NCBI RefSeq assembly: GCF_000967865.1
Contig: NZ_JXRU01000035.1
Location: forward strand, 1-64,000
DNA length: 64,000 bases
From: Microbacterium sp. SA39
Lineage (GTDB): Bacteria > Actinomycetota > Actinomycetes > Actinomycetales > Microbacteriaceae
Direction: 5' to 3'
The notes under the pieces were generated by a model that had not been told where the DNA came from, ran no database searches, and saw only the letters and a program-made list of their open reading frames with translations. The position numbers and the translations under genes are program-made. Below, piece by piece: positions 40,775 through 50,123 of this stretch; the stretch's first letter is position 1; every line of letters begins with the position of its first letter.

Positions 40775-42286
40775 TCAGCCGGCGGCATCCACCTTCTGCG
40801 GTGGCGCAGGCAGCCCGAGCAGCGTCTCGCGGGCGACCTGAGCTCCCAGCCGGCTGGCGGCGCCGACCTCCACCGTCGACAGCGGCAGCGGATGCCGGGC
40901 GGGCAGCCCGACGTTCACGACCACCGCGTCGGAGTCCCGCGCGGCGGCGCGCTCGACGAGTGCCCGTTGCGCGGCATCCGCGTCCGGCCTGTCGATCAGC
41001 AGCACCGTGGTTCCGGGAGCCGCGAGCGCCGCGTCGAGCACCCGGTCCTGTTCCGACAGCGGGGTGCTCGCGACGTCGAGTCGCACACGGTAGCCGTCTG
41101 CGGCGAGGGCGTCCGACACGTAGGCCGCCGCGCTGTCCACGGCGAGTGAGGAACGACGGCGTGCATCGACGACCGCGAGTCCGGATGCCGCGACCGGGGC
41201 ATCTCCGACGACCGACACGGCGCGTCGGACGATCCCGGCGGCATCGAAGCTCTCCGCGACATCCTGATGCGCGTCTGCGCTGCGCCGCAGCTTGGTCGCG
41301 AGCGCCGCTACCCGTCGCGCGGCCTCCTCGACGCGTTCCCGCGACAGCGATCCATCCCGCAGAGCGGCCGCGATCCCGTCGCGGGCCGCGAGGAAGTCCC
41401 GGCGGTCCTGATCGGCGAGAGCGGCGTCGCCGGGGTTGGTGGGGTTGCCGATGCAGAGGAGGTCGGCTCCCGCGGCGAGCGCGAGAGCCGCGCCCCCGCC
41501 GATGCCGACGGTCTCGCGGATGGCGGCCATGTCGAGCGCGTCGGTGATGATCACGCCCTCGAAGCCCCAGTCGCGCAGCATCCCGAGCACCCGTGGGTTC
41601 AGGGTCGCGGGCGCCTCGCCCCACGCGGGGACGACGATGTGCGCGGTCATGATGGCGTCCACTCCCGCGTCGATCGCGGCCCGGAACGGCTCGACGTGCA
41701 CGCGCTCGTACTCGGCGAGGTCGAGCGAGATCTCCGGCAGCGCGTGATGCGAGTCGAGATGCGTGTCGCCGTGCCCCGGGAAGTGCTTGACGCACGCGGC
41801 GACCGCGGCATCCTGGATGCCGTCGACCATCGCGGTGACGTGACGGGAGACGAGGGCTTCATCGGCGCCGAAGGCGCGCACGCCGATCACCGGGTTGCGC
41901 GGGTCGGTGTTGACGTCGGCGACCGGTCCGAGGACGACGTTCGCCCCGACCGCTCGCACGCGACGGGCGAGCTCGGCGCCCGTCCGCTCGGTGGCGATGA
42001 GGTCGTCGAGCACGCCCAGCTGCGCGGCTCCGGGAACGGTCGACCCGGATGCCGATTCCAGGCGGGTGACGCTGCCGCCCTCCTCATCGATGCCGATCAG
42101 CGCGTCGGGGTTGGCGGCGAGGATCGACGCGCTGAGAGCGCCGAGGCCGTCGCTCACGTTCTGCCCGAAGTAGACCACGCCCGCGAGGCCGTCGCGCAGC
42201 TCGTCGAGAAGCCACGACGGCGCCTCCGTGCCGAGGAATCCCGGCCAGAGCACGCCGTTGGCGAGGCGCTCGAGTTCGTCGGTCAT
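40775..42286 (-). CDS. nagZ: Family 3 beta-N-acetylhexosaminidase (NagZ-like)
   Basis: This 503-aa glycoside hydrolase has KHFPGHGD at residues 167-174 and DSH at 178-180, the NagZ histidine/aspartate loop, and the nucleophile Asp251 in GVIITDALDM. It should release GlcNAc from chitooligosaccharides or muropeptides. No signal peptide is visible, so it acts in the cytoplasm on imported sugars. The C-terminal domain (residues 340-503) is typical of two-domain family 3 enzymes. ATG 42286 overlaps the permease stop by 4 bp. Confidence 0.92.
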   Translation of the reverse strand: MTDELERLANGVLWPGFLGTEAPSWLLDELRDGLAGVVYFGQNVSDGLGALSASILAANPDALIGIDEEGGSVTRLESASGSTVPGAAQLGVLDDLIATERTGAELARRVRAVGANVVLGPVADVNTDPRNPVIGVRAFGADEALVSRHVTAMVDGIQDAAVAACVKHFPGHGDTHLDSHHALPEISLDLAEYERVHVEPFRAAIDAGVDAIMTAHIVVPAWGEAPATLNPRVLGMLRDWGFEGVIITDALDMAAIRETVGIGGGAALALAAGADLLCIGNPTNPGDAALADQDRRDFLAARDGIAAALRDGSLSRERVEEAARRVAALATKLRRSADAHQDVAESFDAAGIVRRAVSVVGDAPVAASGLAVVDARRRSSLAVDSAAAYVSDALAADGYRVRLDVASTPLSEQDRVLDAALAAPGTTVLLIDRPDADAAQRALVERAAARDSDAVVVNVGLPARHPLPLSTVEVGAASRLGAQVARETLLGLPAPPQKVDAAG

Positions 42287-43116
42287 CCCTTGACCGCTCC
42301 CGCGACCATGCCGGCCGAGAGGCGGCGCTGCACGATGATGAAGAAGATCATCACGGGCAGGGTGATGATGGTGGACGCTGCCATGATGCTGCCCCAGTCG
42401 TTCGCGAACAGACCGAAGAACGACTTCAGACCGATCGAGACCGTGTACTGGTCGGTCTCGGCGCCGAGGATCGTCATGGCGAAGATGAACTCGTTCCAGG
42501 CGGTGATGAAGCTGAAGATGCTGGTGGCGACGAGGCCGGGCATCACCAGCGGCAGCAGGATGGAGCGGAACATCCGCCACCAGCTGGCACCGTCGATGTA
42601 GGCGGCCTCTTCCAGCTCGACCGGGACGGCCGCGACGAATCCGCGCAGCATCCAGATACCGAACGCCAGCGACAGCGCGACGTACACCACCATCAGGCCG
42701 AGGATGCTGTTCAGCAGGCCGAGGCTCTTCACCTGGAGGAAGAGCGGGATCACGAGCGCCTCGAGCGGCACCATCTGCACGATGAGGATCATCATGAGGA
42801 CGGTCGTGCGCAGCTTGAAGCGGAAGCGCGCGACGGCCACCGCCGCGAGCAGGCACACGAGCGCGCTGACGAGCACCGTGACGACGGCCACGATCGCGGA
42901 GTTGCGCAGGAAGGTGCCGAAGCCGCCCTCGGTGAGCACGAAAGCGAAGTTGTCGAAGGTGAACTCCTGCGGCAGCAGCGACTGCCCGCCGCTGGAGGCC
43001 TTCTTGTCGAAGGCGCTCGAGACCATCCAGTAGACGGGGAAGAGCGTGAAGATCAGGACCGCGGCGACTGCGATCCCGATGCCGATCCTCGATCGGAGGG
43101 AGGCACGGGGATTCAC
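42283..43116 (-). CDS. Sugar ABC transporter permease (MalG/NgcG-like)
   Basis: This 277-aa permease has six helices and the EAA loop VELEEAAYIDGASWWRMFRS. It pairs with the upstream permease to import oligosaccharide. The GTG at 43116 with GGAGGACG upstream overlaps the preceding stop by 4 bp. Confidence 0.93.
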   Translation of the reverse strand: MNPRASLRSRIGIGIAVAAVLIFTLFPVYWMVSSAFDKKASSGGQSLLPQEFTFDNFAFVLTEGGFGTFLRNSAIVAVVTVLVSALVCLLAAVAVARFRFKLRTTVLMMILIVQMVPLEALVIPLFLQVKSLGLLNSILGLMVVYVALSLAFGIWMLRGFVAAVPVELEEAAYIDGASWWRMFRSILLPLVMPGLVATSIFSFITAWNEFIFAMTILGAETDQYTVSIGLKSFFGLFANDWGSIMAASTIITLPVMIFFIIVQRRLSAGMVAGAVKG

Positions 43117-44087
43117 AGCTCGTCCTCCTTCATGAGGGACCGGATGTAGACGATGGTGATGCCGATCAGCACGAGCGTCAGCAGCACCGCGAGGGCGGCG
43201 CCGAAGCCGTAGCGATTCTGGCCGAAGGATTCGACGTACGACCAGACACCGAGGTTGAGCACGGACCGGTTGCCGCCGGACCCGCCGGGCATCAGGTAGA
43301 CCTGCGCGAACACCTTGAAGTCCCAGATGGTCGACAGGATGATGACGACCGAGAACACGGGCCGGAGCGTCGGGAAGATGATCTGCCAGAAGCGGCGCCA
43401 GGCTCCGGCGCCGTCGAGGGCTGCGGCCTCGAGCATCTCCTTCGAGACGCCGAGGAGCCCGGCGAGCACCGTGATCGCGACGAACGGGAAGCCGTGGTGC
43501 ACGACGTTCAGCAGGACGATCGCGTAGAACGACCACTGGTTCGTGAACCAGTTGACCGATCCTTCCATCAGCCCGAGGTCCTTGAGGACCGAGTTGAAGA
43601 TGCCGCGATCGGCGTCGAAGATGAACGTCCAGACATAGGTGCCGGTCACGGCGGGCATCGCCCACGCGACCATGATGCAGCTGGAGACGATGGTGCGCCA
43701 CACGGTGCCGAGACGAGCGAGCAGCAGGGCGACGAGGGTGCCCACGGTGACCGTGACGAACACGGCGACGGCGGCGAAGCCGACGGTGTTCGGCAGGACC
43801 ACCGTCCAGAGCGTCGGATCGGTGAGCGCCTCGACGTAGTTCTCGAGGCCGATCCAGTTGCTCTCGCCGGTGTTGATCTCGCGCAGGCCGTAGTCCTGCA
43901 GCGAATAGATGACCACCTGCACGAGCGGCCAGAGCATGAGCACCGCGAGGATGATCAGCCCGGGCGCGAGGAGGAGCCAGGGGCGGGCCGCGACGAGCGA
44001 GAGGCCACGTTTCGGCCGGCCGCCGACCACGGAGGCGGAGGAGGGCTCCGCCTTCGTGGTCGGCAGTGGCGGTTGCACCATCGTCAT
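43113..44087 (-). CDS. Sugar ABC transporter permease (MalF/NgcF-like)
   Basis: This 324-aa permease has a Pro/Ser-rich N-terminus, six helices (first PWLLLAPGLIILAVLMLWPLV) and the EAA loop KEMLEAAALDGAGAWRRFWQ. It follows the binding-protein gene by 10 bp. No ATPase gene is in the operon, so it must share a cellular MsiK-type ATPase, as actinobacterial sugar importers usually do. Confidence 0.93.
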   Translation of the reverse strand: MTMVQPPLPTTKAEPSSASVVGGRPKRGLSLVAARPWLLLAPGLIILAVLMLWPLVQVVIYSLQDYGLREINTGESNWIGLENYVEALTDPTLWTVVLPNTVGFAAVAVFVTVTVGTLVALLLARLGTVWRTIVSSCIMVAWAMPAVTGTYVWTFIFDADRGIFNSVLKDLGLMEGSVNWFTNQWSFYAIVLLNVVHHGFPFVAITVLAGLLGVSKEMLEAAALDGAGAWRRFWQIIFPTLRPVFSVVIILSTIWDFKVFAQVYLMPGGSGGNRSVLNLGVWSYVESFGQNRYGFGAALAVLLTLVLIGITIVYIRSLMKEDEL

Positions 44088-44097
44088 ATGAGAGGTC

Positions 44098-45399
44098 TTA
44101 CTTCTGGTTGAGCAGTTCGGTCATCTCGGCCGCGGCATCCTTCGTCGCAGTCTCGACGTCCTTCTGACCGCTGAGGATGGCCTGGATCATCGAGTTCGTC
44201 GTCTTCTTCGCCTGGACGGCTCCGAAGTTCGGCGTGACCGGAACGGATGCTCCGCCGTCGACCATCTGCTCGGCGAACGGCGCCACGAGCGGGTCGGTCG
44301 AGGCGAGGGCCTCTTCCATCGCGGACTGGACGCCCGGGAAGTAGCCCGTCTCGTTCGACCACTGCTCGGCGAACTCGCCCGTGGACATGAGCTTGACGAA
44401 CTCCCACGCGAGGTCGGCGTTCTTCGTCGTGTTGAACACCGACAGGTGCGATCCGCCGAGCACGGACGGGGCGATGCCGCCGTCTTCGCCGGGGATGACC
44501 GCTGCGCCGATCTTGCCCTCGAGGTCGGGGTTCGCCTCGATGAGCGCCTTCGGGGTCCACGAGCCCGAGAGCATCATGGCGACGTTGCCCTGGGTGAACG
44601 CGTCACGGAGATCGGTCTCCTTCCAGGTGGTCGCTCCCGCGGAGGAGAAACCGTGCTGGGTGGCGAGGCCGGTGTAGAACTCGATGCCGGCCTGCGACTC
44701 GGAGCTGTCCAGTTCGCTGGTCCACTCGCCGCCGTCCTGCGTGGCGATCTCGCCGCCCGCACCCCAGACCCAGGGGTAGACCTGGAACTCGGCGTCACCG
44801 GCGACCGGGAAGGGAAGCATCTCCGGCTTCGCGGCCTTGATGGCCTCGCCGGCCGTGACGATGTCGTCCCATGTCTTCGGGGCCTCGAGTCCGAGCTCCT
44901 CGAACACGTCGGTGCGGTAGACGATGGAACGGACGCCCGCGTACCAGGGCATGCCGTAGAGCTCGTCCTCATAGGTGCCGGCGACCGCGAGGCCCTCGAC
45001 GAGGTCGTCGCGCAGGCCCTTCTCGGCGTCGACGTACTCGTCCAGCGGCTCGAGCGCGCCGGCGTCGGCGAACTCGGCGGTCCAGGTGGTGCCGGTCTCG
45101 GCGACGTCGGGGGTGGTGCCACCGGCGATCGAGGTCACGAAGCGGTCATGGGCGTCCGCCCACTGGATCTCCTCGATCGTGACCGTCGCACCGGTCTCGT
45201 CTTCGAAGGCCTCGGAGACCTTGTCGTAGAAGGCGGTCGCGTCGGGGTTCGTGCCCTTCATGATCCAGACGGTGAGCTCCTGGCCTTCGCCGTCGGCGCT
45301 GCCACTGTTGCCGCTGTCGGTGGCGCCGCCGGCGCAGGCCGCGAGGCCGAGCGTGGCCGCGGCGCCCAGCGCGACGACCGGAAGAATGCGCTTGTGCAT
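44098..45399 (-). CDS. Sugar ABC transporter substrate-binding lipoprotein
   Basis: This 433-aa family 1 solute-binding protein has a signal peptide ending in the lipobox LGLAAC. The mature start (QELTVWIMKGTNPDATAFYD) and the WVWGAGGEIATQDGG segment are typical of oligosaccharide binders. With the NagZ-like enzyme and RpiR regulator in the same operon, N,N'-diacetylchitobiose or a muropeptide sugar is the likeliest ligand. Confidence 0.92.
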   Translation of the reverse strand: MHKRILPVVALGAAATLGLAACAGGATDSGNSGSADGEGQELTVWIMKGTNPDATAFYDKVSEAFEDETGATVTIEEIQWADAHDRFVTSIAGGTTPDVAETGTTWTAEFADAGALEPLDEYVDAEKGLRDDLVEGLAVAGTYEDELYGMPWYAGVRSIVYRTDVFEELGLEAPKTWDDIVTAGEAIKAAKPEMLPFPVAGDAEFQVYPWVWGAGGEIATQDGGEWTSELDSSESQAGIEFYTGLATQHGFSSAGATTWKETDLRDAFTQGNVAMMLSGSWTPKALIEANPDLEGKIGAAVIPGEDGGIAPSVLGGSHLSVFNTTKNADLAWEFVKLMSTGEFAEQWSNETGYFPGVQSAMEEALASTDPLVAPFAEQMVDGGASVPVTPNFGAVQAKKTTNSMIQAILSGQKDVETATKDAAAEMTELLNQK

Positions 45400-45460
45400 C
45401 AGGTGATCTCCTCTTCGAAATTTCTCCTGGCGGGCACCGGATGCTCACCTGGTAGGAAAA

Positions 45461-45489
45461 AGTATCCACGACTAACTAATTCGCTGCAA
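45461..45489 (-). promoter_or_regulatory. Promoter of the sugar-uptake operon
   Basis: On the minus strand, -35 TTGCAG (45489-45484) and -10 GATACT (45466-45461) are 17 bp apart, about 60 bp upstream of the binding-protein ATG. A CGAAATTTC-like dyad at 45415-45424 in the leader is a possible site for the RpiR regulator. Confidence 0.6.
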
Positions 45490-45579
45490 GTTCCTCTCAC
45501 AATCGTCATGCGCCCGTAACATCGGCCCTTCCGGCGGTTTCTCGGCTGGCCGTGCACCAGCCTGGGTAGGCTCGCCGGC

Positions 45580-46845
45580 ATGCCCAGACGCGACCGAGAC
45601 CAGGACCGCCCCACGGTCGCTCGCCACACCGACGCGAAGAAGCCCACCTCCGTCTCGCGGGTCCTGAAGATCACCGGCATCGTCGTCGCGGTCGTTCTGA
45701 CGTCCGCCATCGCTGTCGCCGCATTCGTGGTCGTCGACCTCTTCAACCGCGTCGGGGAGGGCGCCGTGACACTCGAGGACGCGCCCGAGGTCGAGCCGCC
45801 GTCGATCGGGGCGTATCCCGGCGAGTTCAGCATCCTCATCATCGGCACCGATGAGTGCGGGGAGGTGTCGACCGGTCTCCTGGGCGAGCGCTGCTCCGAG
45901 GCCGACGGCGGCGTGCTCAACGACGTGAACCTGCTCGTGCACGTCTCCGCGGAGCCGCGAAACGTCACCGTCGTGTCGCTGCCGCGGGACCTCATGGTCG
46001 CCGTCCCCGAATGCACCCGCCCCGACGGATCGGTCGCTTCATCGATGTCGAACGCATCGATCAACACGGTGTTCGAGCACGCCGGCCTGTCCTGCGTCGC
46101 CAAGACGGTGTCCGACCTCTCCGGGATCTCCATCCCCTTCGCGGCGAAGATCGCGTTCGACGGGGTCATGGAGGTCACCGAGGCCATCGGCGGCGTCGAG
46201 GTCTGCATCGGCGGCGAGGGCATCCGCGACGAGGCGACGGGCATCGACTGGGAGCCCGGGCCGCGCACGGTGTCGGGCATCGAGGCCCTGCAGTTCATCC
46301 GCACCCGGCACGGCGTGGGAGACGGCAGCGACCTGGCGCGCATCTCCAACCAGCAGCAGTACATGTCGCGTCTGGTGAAGAAGATCATGAGCGAGGAGGT
46401 GCTCACCGACCCCGCGGTGGTGCTGCGCCTCGCCAACACGGTGGTCGACAACATCGACCCGAGCGACGAATTGAGCAACCCCATCCGGCTCGCTCAGCTG
46501 GGGCTCGCGATCAAGGATGTGCCGTTCTCGGAGTTCGCGTTCTTGCAGTATCCGAGCTTCCCCGACCCGGACAACCCCGAGGAGAAGGTGATTCCGAACT
46601 TCGACGCTGCCGAGACCCTCTGGGCTGCGTTGAAGGCCGGCCAACCGGTGCAGCTCTCGGGCGACGTCGCCACCAACGGCGGAGTCGAACTCGTCGAACC
46701 CGCCCCCGGCACCACGACGGAGCCGACGCCGGCGCCGAGCGGTGCCCCCACCACCGAGACCCCGGCGCCGCGCGCCACGCTCGATCCGAGCATCTCGGGC
46801 CAGACCGCCGCGCAGGAGACCTGCGCGAACGGCAGGCAGGACTGA
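45580..46845 (+). CDS. LytR-CpsA-Psr family wall ligase
   Basis: This 421-aa protein has a cytoplasmic N-terminus, one transmembrane helix (TGIVVAVVLTSAIAVAAFVVV) and an extracytoplasmic LCP domain with FSILIIGTDE, VTVVSLPRDLMV and FIRTRHGVGDGSDLARISNQQQ, containing the conserved Arg and Asp residues. LCP enzymes attach secondary polymers to peptidoglycan from polyprenyl-phosphate carriers. The C-terminus is a Pro/Thr-rich tail with no LytR_C domain evident. Four cysteines in the domain may form disulfides. Confidence 0.92.
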   Translation: MPRRDRDQDRPTVARHTDAKKPTSVSRVLKITGIVVAVVLTSAIAVAAFVVVDLFNRVGEGAVTLEDAPEVEPPSIGAYPGEFSILIIGTDECGEVSTGLLGERCSEADGGVLNDVNLLVHVSAEPRNVTVVSLPRDLMVAVPECTRPDGSVASSMSNASINTVFEHAGLSCVAKTVSDLSGISIPFAAKIAFDGVMEVTEAIGGVEVCIGGEGIRDEATGIDWEPGPRTVSGIEALQFIRTRHGVGDGSDLARISNQQQYMSRLVKKIMSEEVLTDPAVVLRLANTVVDNIDPSDELSNPIRLAQLGLAIKDVPFSEFAFLQYPSFPDPDNPEEKVIPNFDAAETLWAALKAGQPVQLSGDVATNGGVELVEPAPGTTTEPTPAPSGAPTTETPAPRATLDPSISGQTAAQETCANGRQD

Positions 46846-46878
46846 TCACGGCGCTCCGGGACGCGTAGGCTCGTGCGC

Positions 46879-47739
46879 ATGGGCAGGACGCGATCGCGAG
46901 ACACGGAGCACCCTGAGGCCCGTCTCGACCACGGTGGCATCGCGCGCATCATCCCGTCGGAATTCACGACCGGCTTCGAGCTGATCGTCGACGGCACGCC
47001 GCAGTCGCACGTCGACCTCGACGACCCGACCCACCTGCACTTCGAGTACATCGTGCGGATGGGTGCCGTGATCGACCAGCTCCCGCCGGGCGCGCTCACC
47101 GCCGTGCACCTGGGCGCGGGCGCCCTGACCATCCCCCGTTACATCGACGCCACGCGCCCCGGCTCCCGTCAGCAGGTCATCGAACTGGAAGCCCCGCTCG
47201 CCCAGCTGGTGCGCGAGCACCTCCCCCTGTCGAAAGGGGCGGCCATCCGCATCCGGATCGGCGACGCGCGGGAGGGAGTCGGCCGGCTCCCGGCGGCCCT
47301 CCGGGCGAACTGCGACCTCGTCGTCTCGGACGTGTACTCGGGCGCGCAGACCCCTGCCCACCTCACCAGCGTCGAGTTCTACCGCGAGATCGCGGAACTC
47401 CTCGCGCCCGCAGGCGTGCTGCTGGTGAACGTCGCCGACGGCCCTGGCCTCGCCTTCGCGCGACGACAGGCGGCCACGATCGCCGAGGTTCTCCCTGAGA
47501 TCGGCATCCTCGCCGACACGCAGGTGCTCAAGGGTCGACGGTTCGGGAACCTCGTGATCGCGGCATCCGCGTCACCCCTCCCCACCGAATGGCTGCCGCG
47601 GATGCTGGCCGCCGGACCGCACCCCGCGAAGATCGCGCAGGGCGCCGAGGCGCGCGCGTTCCTGCAGGGCGCGCGAGTTGTGACGGACGCCGATGCCGTC
47701 GCGTCCCCGAGGCCGAACGCCTCCCTCTTCGACCGCTGA
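46879..47739 (+). CDS. Spermidine synthase-like methyltransferase-fold protein
   Basis: This 286-aa protein has the Rossmann-fold motifs of polyamine synthases (AVHLGAGALTIPRYIDATRPGS, QQVIELE, RIRIGDARE, CDLVVSDVYSGAQTP). The fold transfers an aminopropyl or methyl group. Actinobacterial stand-alone versions often lack proven spermidine synthase activity, so the reaction is unassigned. ATG 46879 is used; an in-frame GTG lies two codons upstream. Confidence 0.82.
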   Translation: MGRTRSRDTEHPEARLDHGGIARIIPSEFTTGFELIVDGTPQSHVDLDDPTHLHFEYIVRMGAVIDQLPPGALTAVHLGAGALTIPRYIDATRPGSRQQVIELEAPLAQLVREHLPLSKGAAIRIRIGDAREGVGRLPAALRANCDLVVSDVYSGAQTPAHLTSVEFYREIAELLAPAGVLLVNVADGPGLAFARRQAATIAEVLPEIGILADTQVLKGRRFGNLVIAASASPLPTEWLPRMLAAGPHPAKIAQGAEARAFLQGARVVTDADAVASPRPNASLFDR

Positions 47740-47776
47740 CCTGCACGAACCGATCTCGCGATCGGATGCCGCCGAG

Positions 47777-47793
47777 CGGGGCGCGCCGCCCCG
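47777..47793. terminator. Short GC hairpin after the spermidine synthase-like gene
   Basis: CGGGGCG and CGCCCCG form a 7-bp stem with a CGC loop, 38 bp past the stop. It is the only clear hairpin between the two genes. Confidence 0.4.
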
Positions 47794-47846
47794 ACGACCG
47801 GCCGGGCGCCAGGCAGACTGAACGGGGACGCTGCGGAAGGAGAGCA

Positions 47847-48374
47847 ATGAGTTTCATCCAGGGATACGATCAGGAGACCCTCCGCGAGCTGGTCGATCTC
47901 GACGAGTGCGCGGCGCGCCTCGCGGAGATCGAGTCGCAGCGCAGCCTCCCCGCGCTGCTCGAGCGCGTGTGGCTGCTGAAGGTGCAGGGTCGGCTCGACG
48001 AAGCGCTCGCGCTGGCTGACGACGCGGTGCGTCAGGCGCGGATGGCCGGCACGCGCAAGGATGTGCTGCGCGCACGGGTACTGCACGCGACGATCCTGCA
48101 GTACCGGGGCGCTCATGCCGCTGCCGAGCAGGAGCTGGCGACCTGCGCAGACGAGGCCGAGGGGCAGCGCTGGCTGTCGATCGCCGCGTTCGCGCATCAC
48201 CATCACGGCAAGAACGCGTACGACGCCGGCGACTACGAGACGGCTCGCGAGAGCTTCAAGCGCTCGCTGTTCCTGCGCCGCGAGTCGGGCGCCGAGGATC
48301 GCGACCTCGAGACCGCGCTGCTGGCGATCGAGGCAGCGGAACGCCGTCGCTCCGAGCAGCTCGTCGCGGGCTGA
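47847..48374 (+). CDS. TPR-repeat protein
   Basis: This 175-aa protein consists of helical repeats (LERVWLLKVQGRLDEALALADDAV, HHGKNAYDAGDYETARESFKRSLFL) that match tetratricopeptide repeats. These mediate protein contacts. A GGAAGGAG site precedes ATG 47847. No further domain is visible, so its partner is unknown. Confidence 0.8.
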   Translation: MSFIQGYDQETLRELVDLDECAARLAEIESQRSLPALLERVWLLKVQGRLDEALALADDAVRQARMAGTRKDVLRARVLHATILQYRGAHAAAEQELATCADEAEGQRWLSIAAFAHHHHGKNAYDAGDYETARESFKRSLFLRRESGAEDRDLETALLAIEAAERRRSEQLVAG

Positions 48375-48420
48375 CCCGCGCATCGTCCACGATGTCGGCG
48401 GCATGGCTTAGCCTTGGCGC

Positions 48421-48909
48421 ATGGCGGAACTCGACCGTGTGCGCATCTGGGGTGAGGCACTGATCAGAATGCATCTCGATGCGAGCTGGTCCTTCGGATT
48501 CGACAATGCAAAGCGCCGAGCGGGGCTCTGCGACTACACGAACAAGCGCATCACCGTGTCGCGATACCTCGCCGCCCGTTTCGAAGACGACGAGATCCAC
48601 CAGGTGCTCCTGCATGAGGTCGCCCATGCCCTCGCCGGGCACACGGCCGCGCACGGCCCGGCGTGGAAGGGCGTGGCGCGAGATCTCGGCTATGTGGGCG
48701 GCACCACGCACCGCGGTGAGACGGCCGTCGAACTCGCCCCCTGGGTCGGCCGGTGTCCTGCGGGCCACGTCACCTATCGCCATCGCCGCCCCACGCGGGC
48801 GACGTCATGCGCGCGGTGCTCGCGCACCTTCGACCCGCGATACGTCTTCGCCTGGACGCGTCGGGAGATCACGAGCGACGCGCGCCTGGCCGCGCAGCTG
48901 CCCCGCTGA
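48421..48909 (+). CDS. SprT-like zinc metallopeptidase
   Basis: This 162-aa protein has HEVAH in VLLHEVAHALAGH with a following His, then a C-terminal zinc ribbon (CPAGH, CARC). This is the SprT layout shared with the DNA-protein crosslink protease SPRTN, but bacterial members are uncharacterised. ATG 48421 fits, with no strong ribosome site. Confidence 0.85.
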   Translation: MAELDRVRIWGEALIRMHLDASWSFGFDNAKRRAGLCDYTNKRITVSRYLAARFEDDEIHQVLLHEVAHALAGHTAAHGPAWKGVARDLGYVGGTTHRGETAVELAPWVGRCPAGHVTYRHRRPTRATSCARCSRTFDPRYVFAWTRREITSDARLAAQLPR

Positions 48910-48939
48910 CGATCGGCCGACAGTCGATCGTCTCGGCGA

Positions 48940-49374
48940 TCAGTCGAGCGGGTCGATGATGTCGTGGCTGCCGGATGCTGGGCCGTTCGCCGCTCCCGGT
49001 TGAGTGCTGGACGCCGAAGCGCCTCGGCGACGGACCAGTGCGGTGACCGCGCGCCACCCGATGAGGAATACGCCGAGCACGAGCGTCGCGACGATGATGA
49101 ACGGCATTTCTGCGGTGTCTCCGCTGACGACGCGCAGGAGCATTCCGCCCACGACGGTCACGACCCAGACGACTGCGCCCCAGAGCACTGACCACGGGCG
49201 CCGCGGGCGCCCCGGCAACAGCGCGGCGAGCAGGTGTCCGATGAGCAATGCGACGAGGAACGGCCAGGCGGTGAGCAGAAAGCCCGCCGGGTTCTCGTCG
49301 TGGGACGCGCGTCCGATGACCGCGAAGATCAGCACGAGCACGACGTCGACGAGGAGAGCGGGGAAGTACCTCAT
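48940..49374 (-). CDS. DUF3054-like membrane protein
   Basis: This 144-aa protein has four hydrophobic helices and an N-terminus (FPALLVDVVLVLIFAVIGRASHDE) typical of DUF3054. The C-terminal 35 residues are polar and disordered. The function of the family is unknown. It is convergent with the SprT-like gene. Confidence 0.8.
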   Translation of the reverse strand: MRYFPALLVDVVLVLIFAVIGRASHDENPAGFLLTAWPFLVALLIGHLLAALLPGRPRRPWSVLWGAVVWVVTVVGGMLLRVVSGDTAEMPFIIVATLVLGVFLIGWRAVTALVRRRGASASSTQPGAANGPASGSHDIIDPLD

Positions 49375-49442
49375 GCCACGACCCTACGTGCCGCACGGTG
49401 TCGCCGTACATGCCCCGCGGCTCGGGCGAGGACTCGCGGTGT

Positions 49443-50105
49443 TCAGGCGAACCGAGTGAAGCGACCGCCGCGCAGCACCGGGACGGCGTGCACGGCATCG
49501 AGCGCAGACGCATCCGCGATCGCCGTCGGCACGAGACCCGATGCCTCGATGCGTGCCGTGGCGGCGACGCCGGCGTCGATCTCGCGCGCGGAGCCGCTCG
49601 CGCTGAGCAGGTGCCGGAGGGCCCGGCGCAGGGCGCGGAACCCCTCGGCGGCGACCGCCGCGTCCGGCGCGGTGTGGTCGATGCCGAGGTCGGTGAGCGC
49701 CGCGACGATCGCCCCCGCGCCGAGCTGATCCTCGACCGCGAACCGCAGCTCGGCCGCCGCATCCATTTCCCCCGCGGCGATGATCGCCACCGAAGTCCGG
49801 GCCTGCCGGCGCTCCTGCACGATCTGCACCGTCCGCGCGACGGCCGAGGCGTTGCGAATGCTGCCGAGCAGCACGGTCGCTTCCGACCCGGCGGCAGCCG
49901 ACGCCACCGCGGCGCCGTTCCGCGACCATTCCTCGGCATCTGCCAGCACGACCTCGCGGCCCTCGGCGACGGCATCCGTCACGGTCGATGAGAACCGCAG
50001 CACGTCGACGACCACGACGATGTCGGCCGGGGCCAGTCGGGAGAGACCGGCGACACCCCAGTCGAGACGGACCTGGTACGTGAACTGATCGAACGACGAC
50101 GGCAT
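49443..50105 (-). CDS. 2-phosphosulfolactate phosphatase family protein (ComB)
   Basis: This 220-aa protein has the ComB signature (VVVDVLRFSSTVTDAVAEGREVV, LGSIRNASAVA, IAAGE). In methanogens ComB makes sulfolactate for coenzyme M; in actinobacteria that pathway is absent, so the substrate is probably a different phosphate ester. The fold and metal ligands look complete. Confidence 0.82.
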   Translation of the reverse strand: MPSSFDQFTYQVRLDWGVAGLSRLAPADIVVVVDVLRFSSTVTDAVAEGREVVLADAEEWSRNGAAVASAAAGSEATVLLGSIRNASAVARTVQIVQERRQARTSVAIIAAGEMDAAAELRFAVEDQLGAGAIVAALTDLGIDHTAPDAAVAAEGFRALRRALRHLLSASGSAREIDAGVAATARIEASGLVPTAIADASALDAVHAVPVLRGGRFTRFA

Positions 50106-50123
50106 CCGTCCAGCCTAGAGGCG

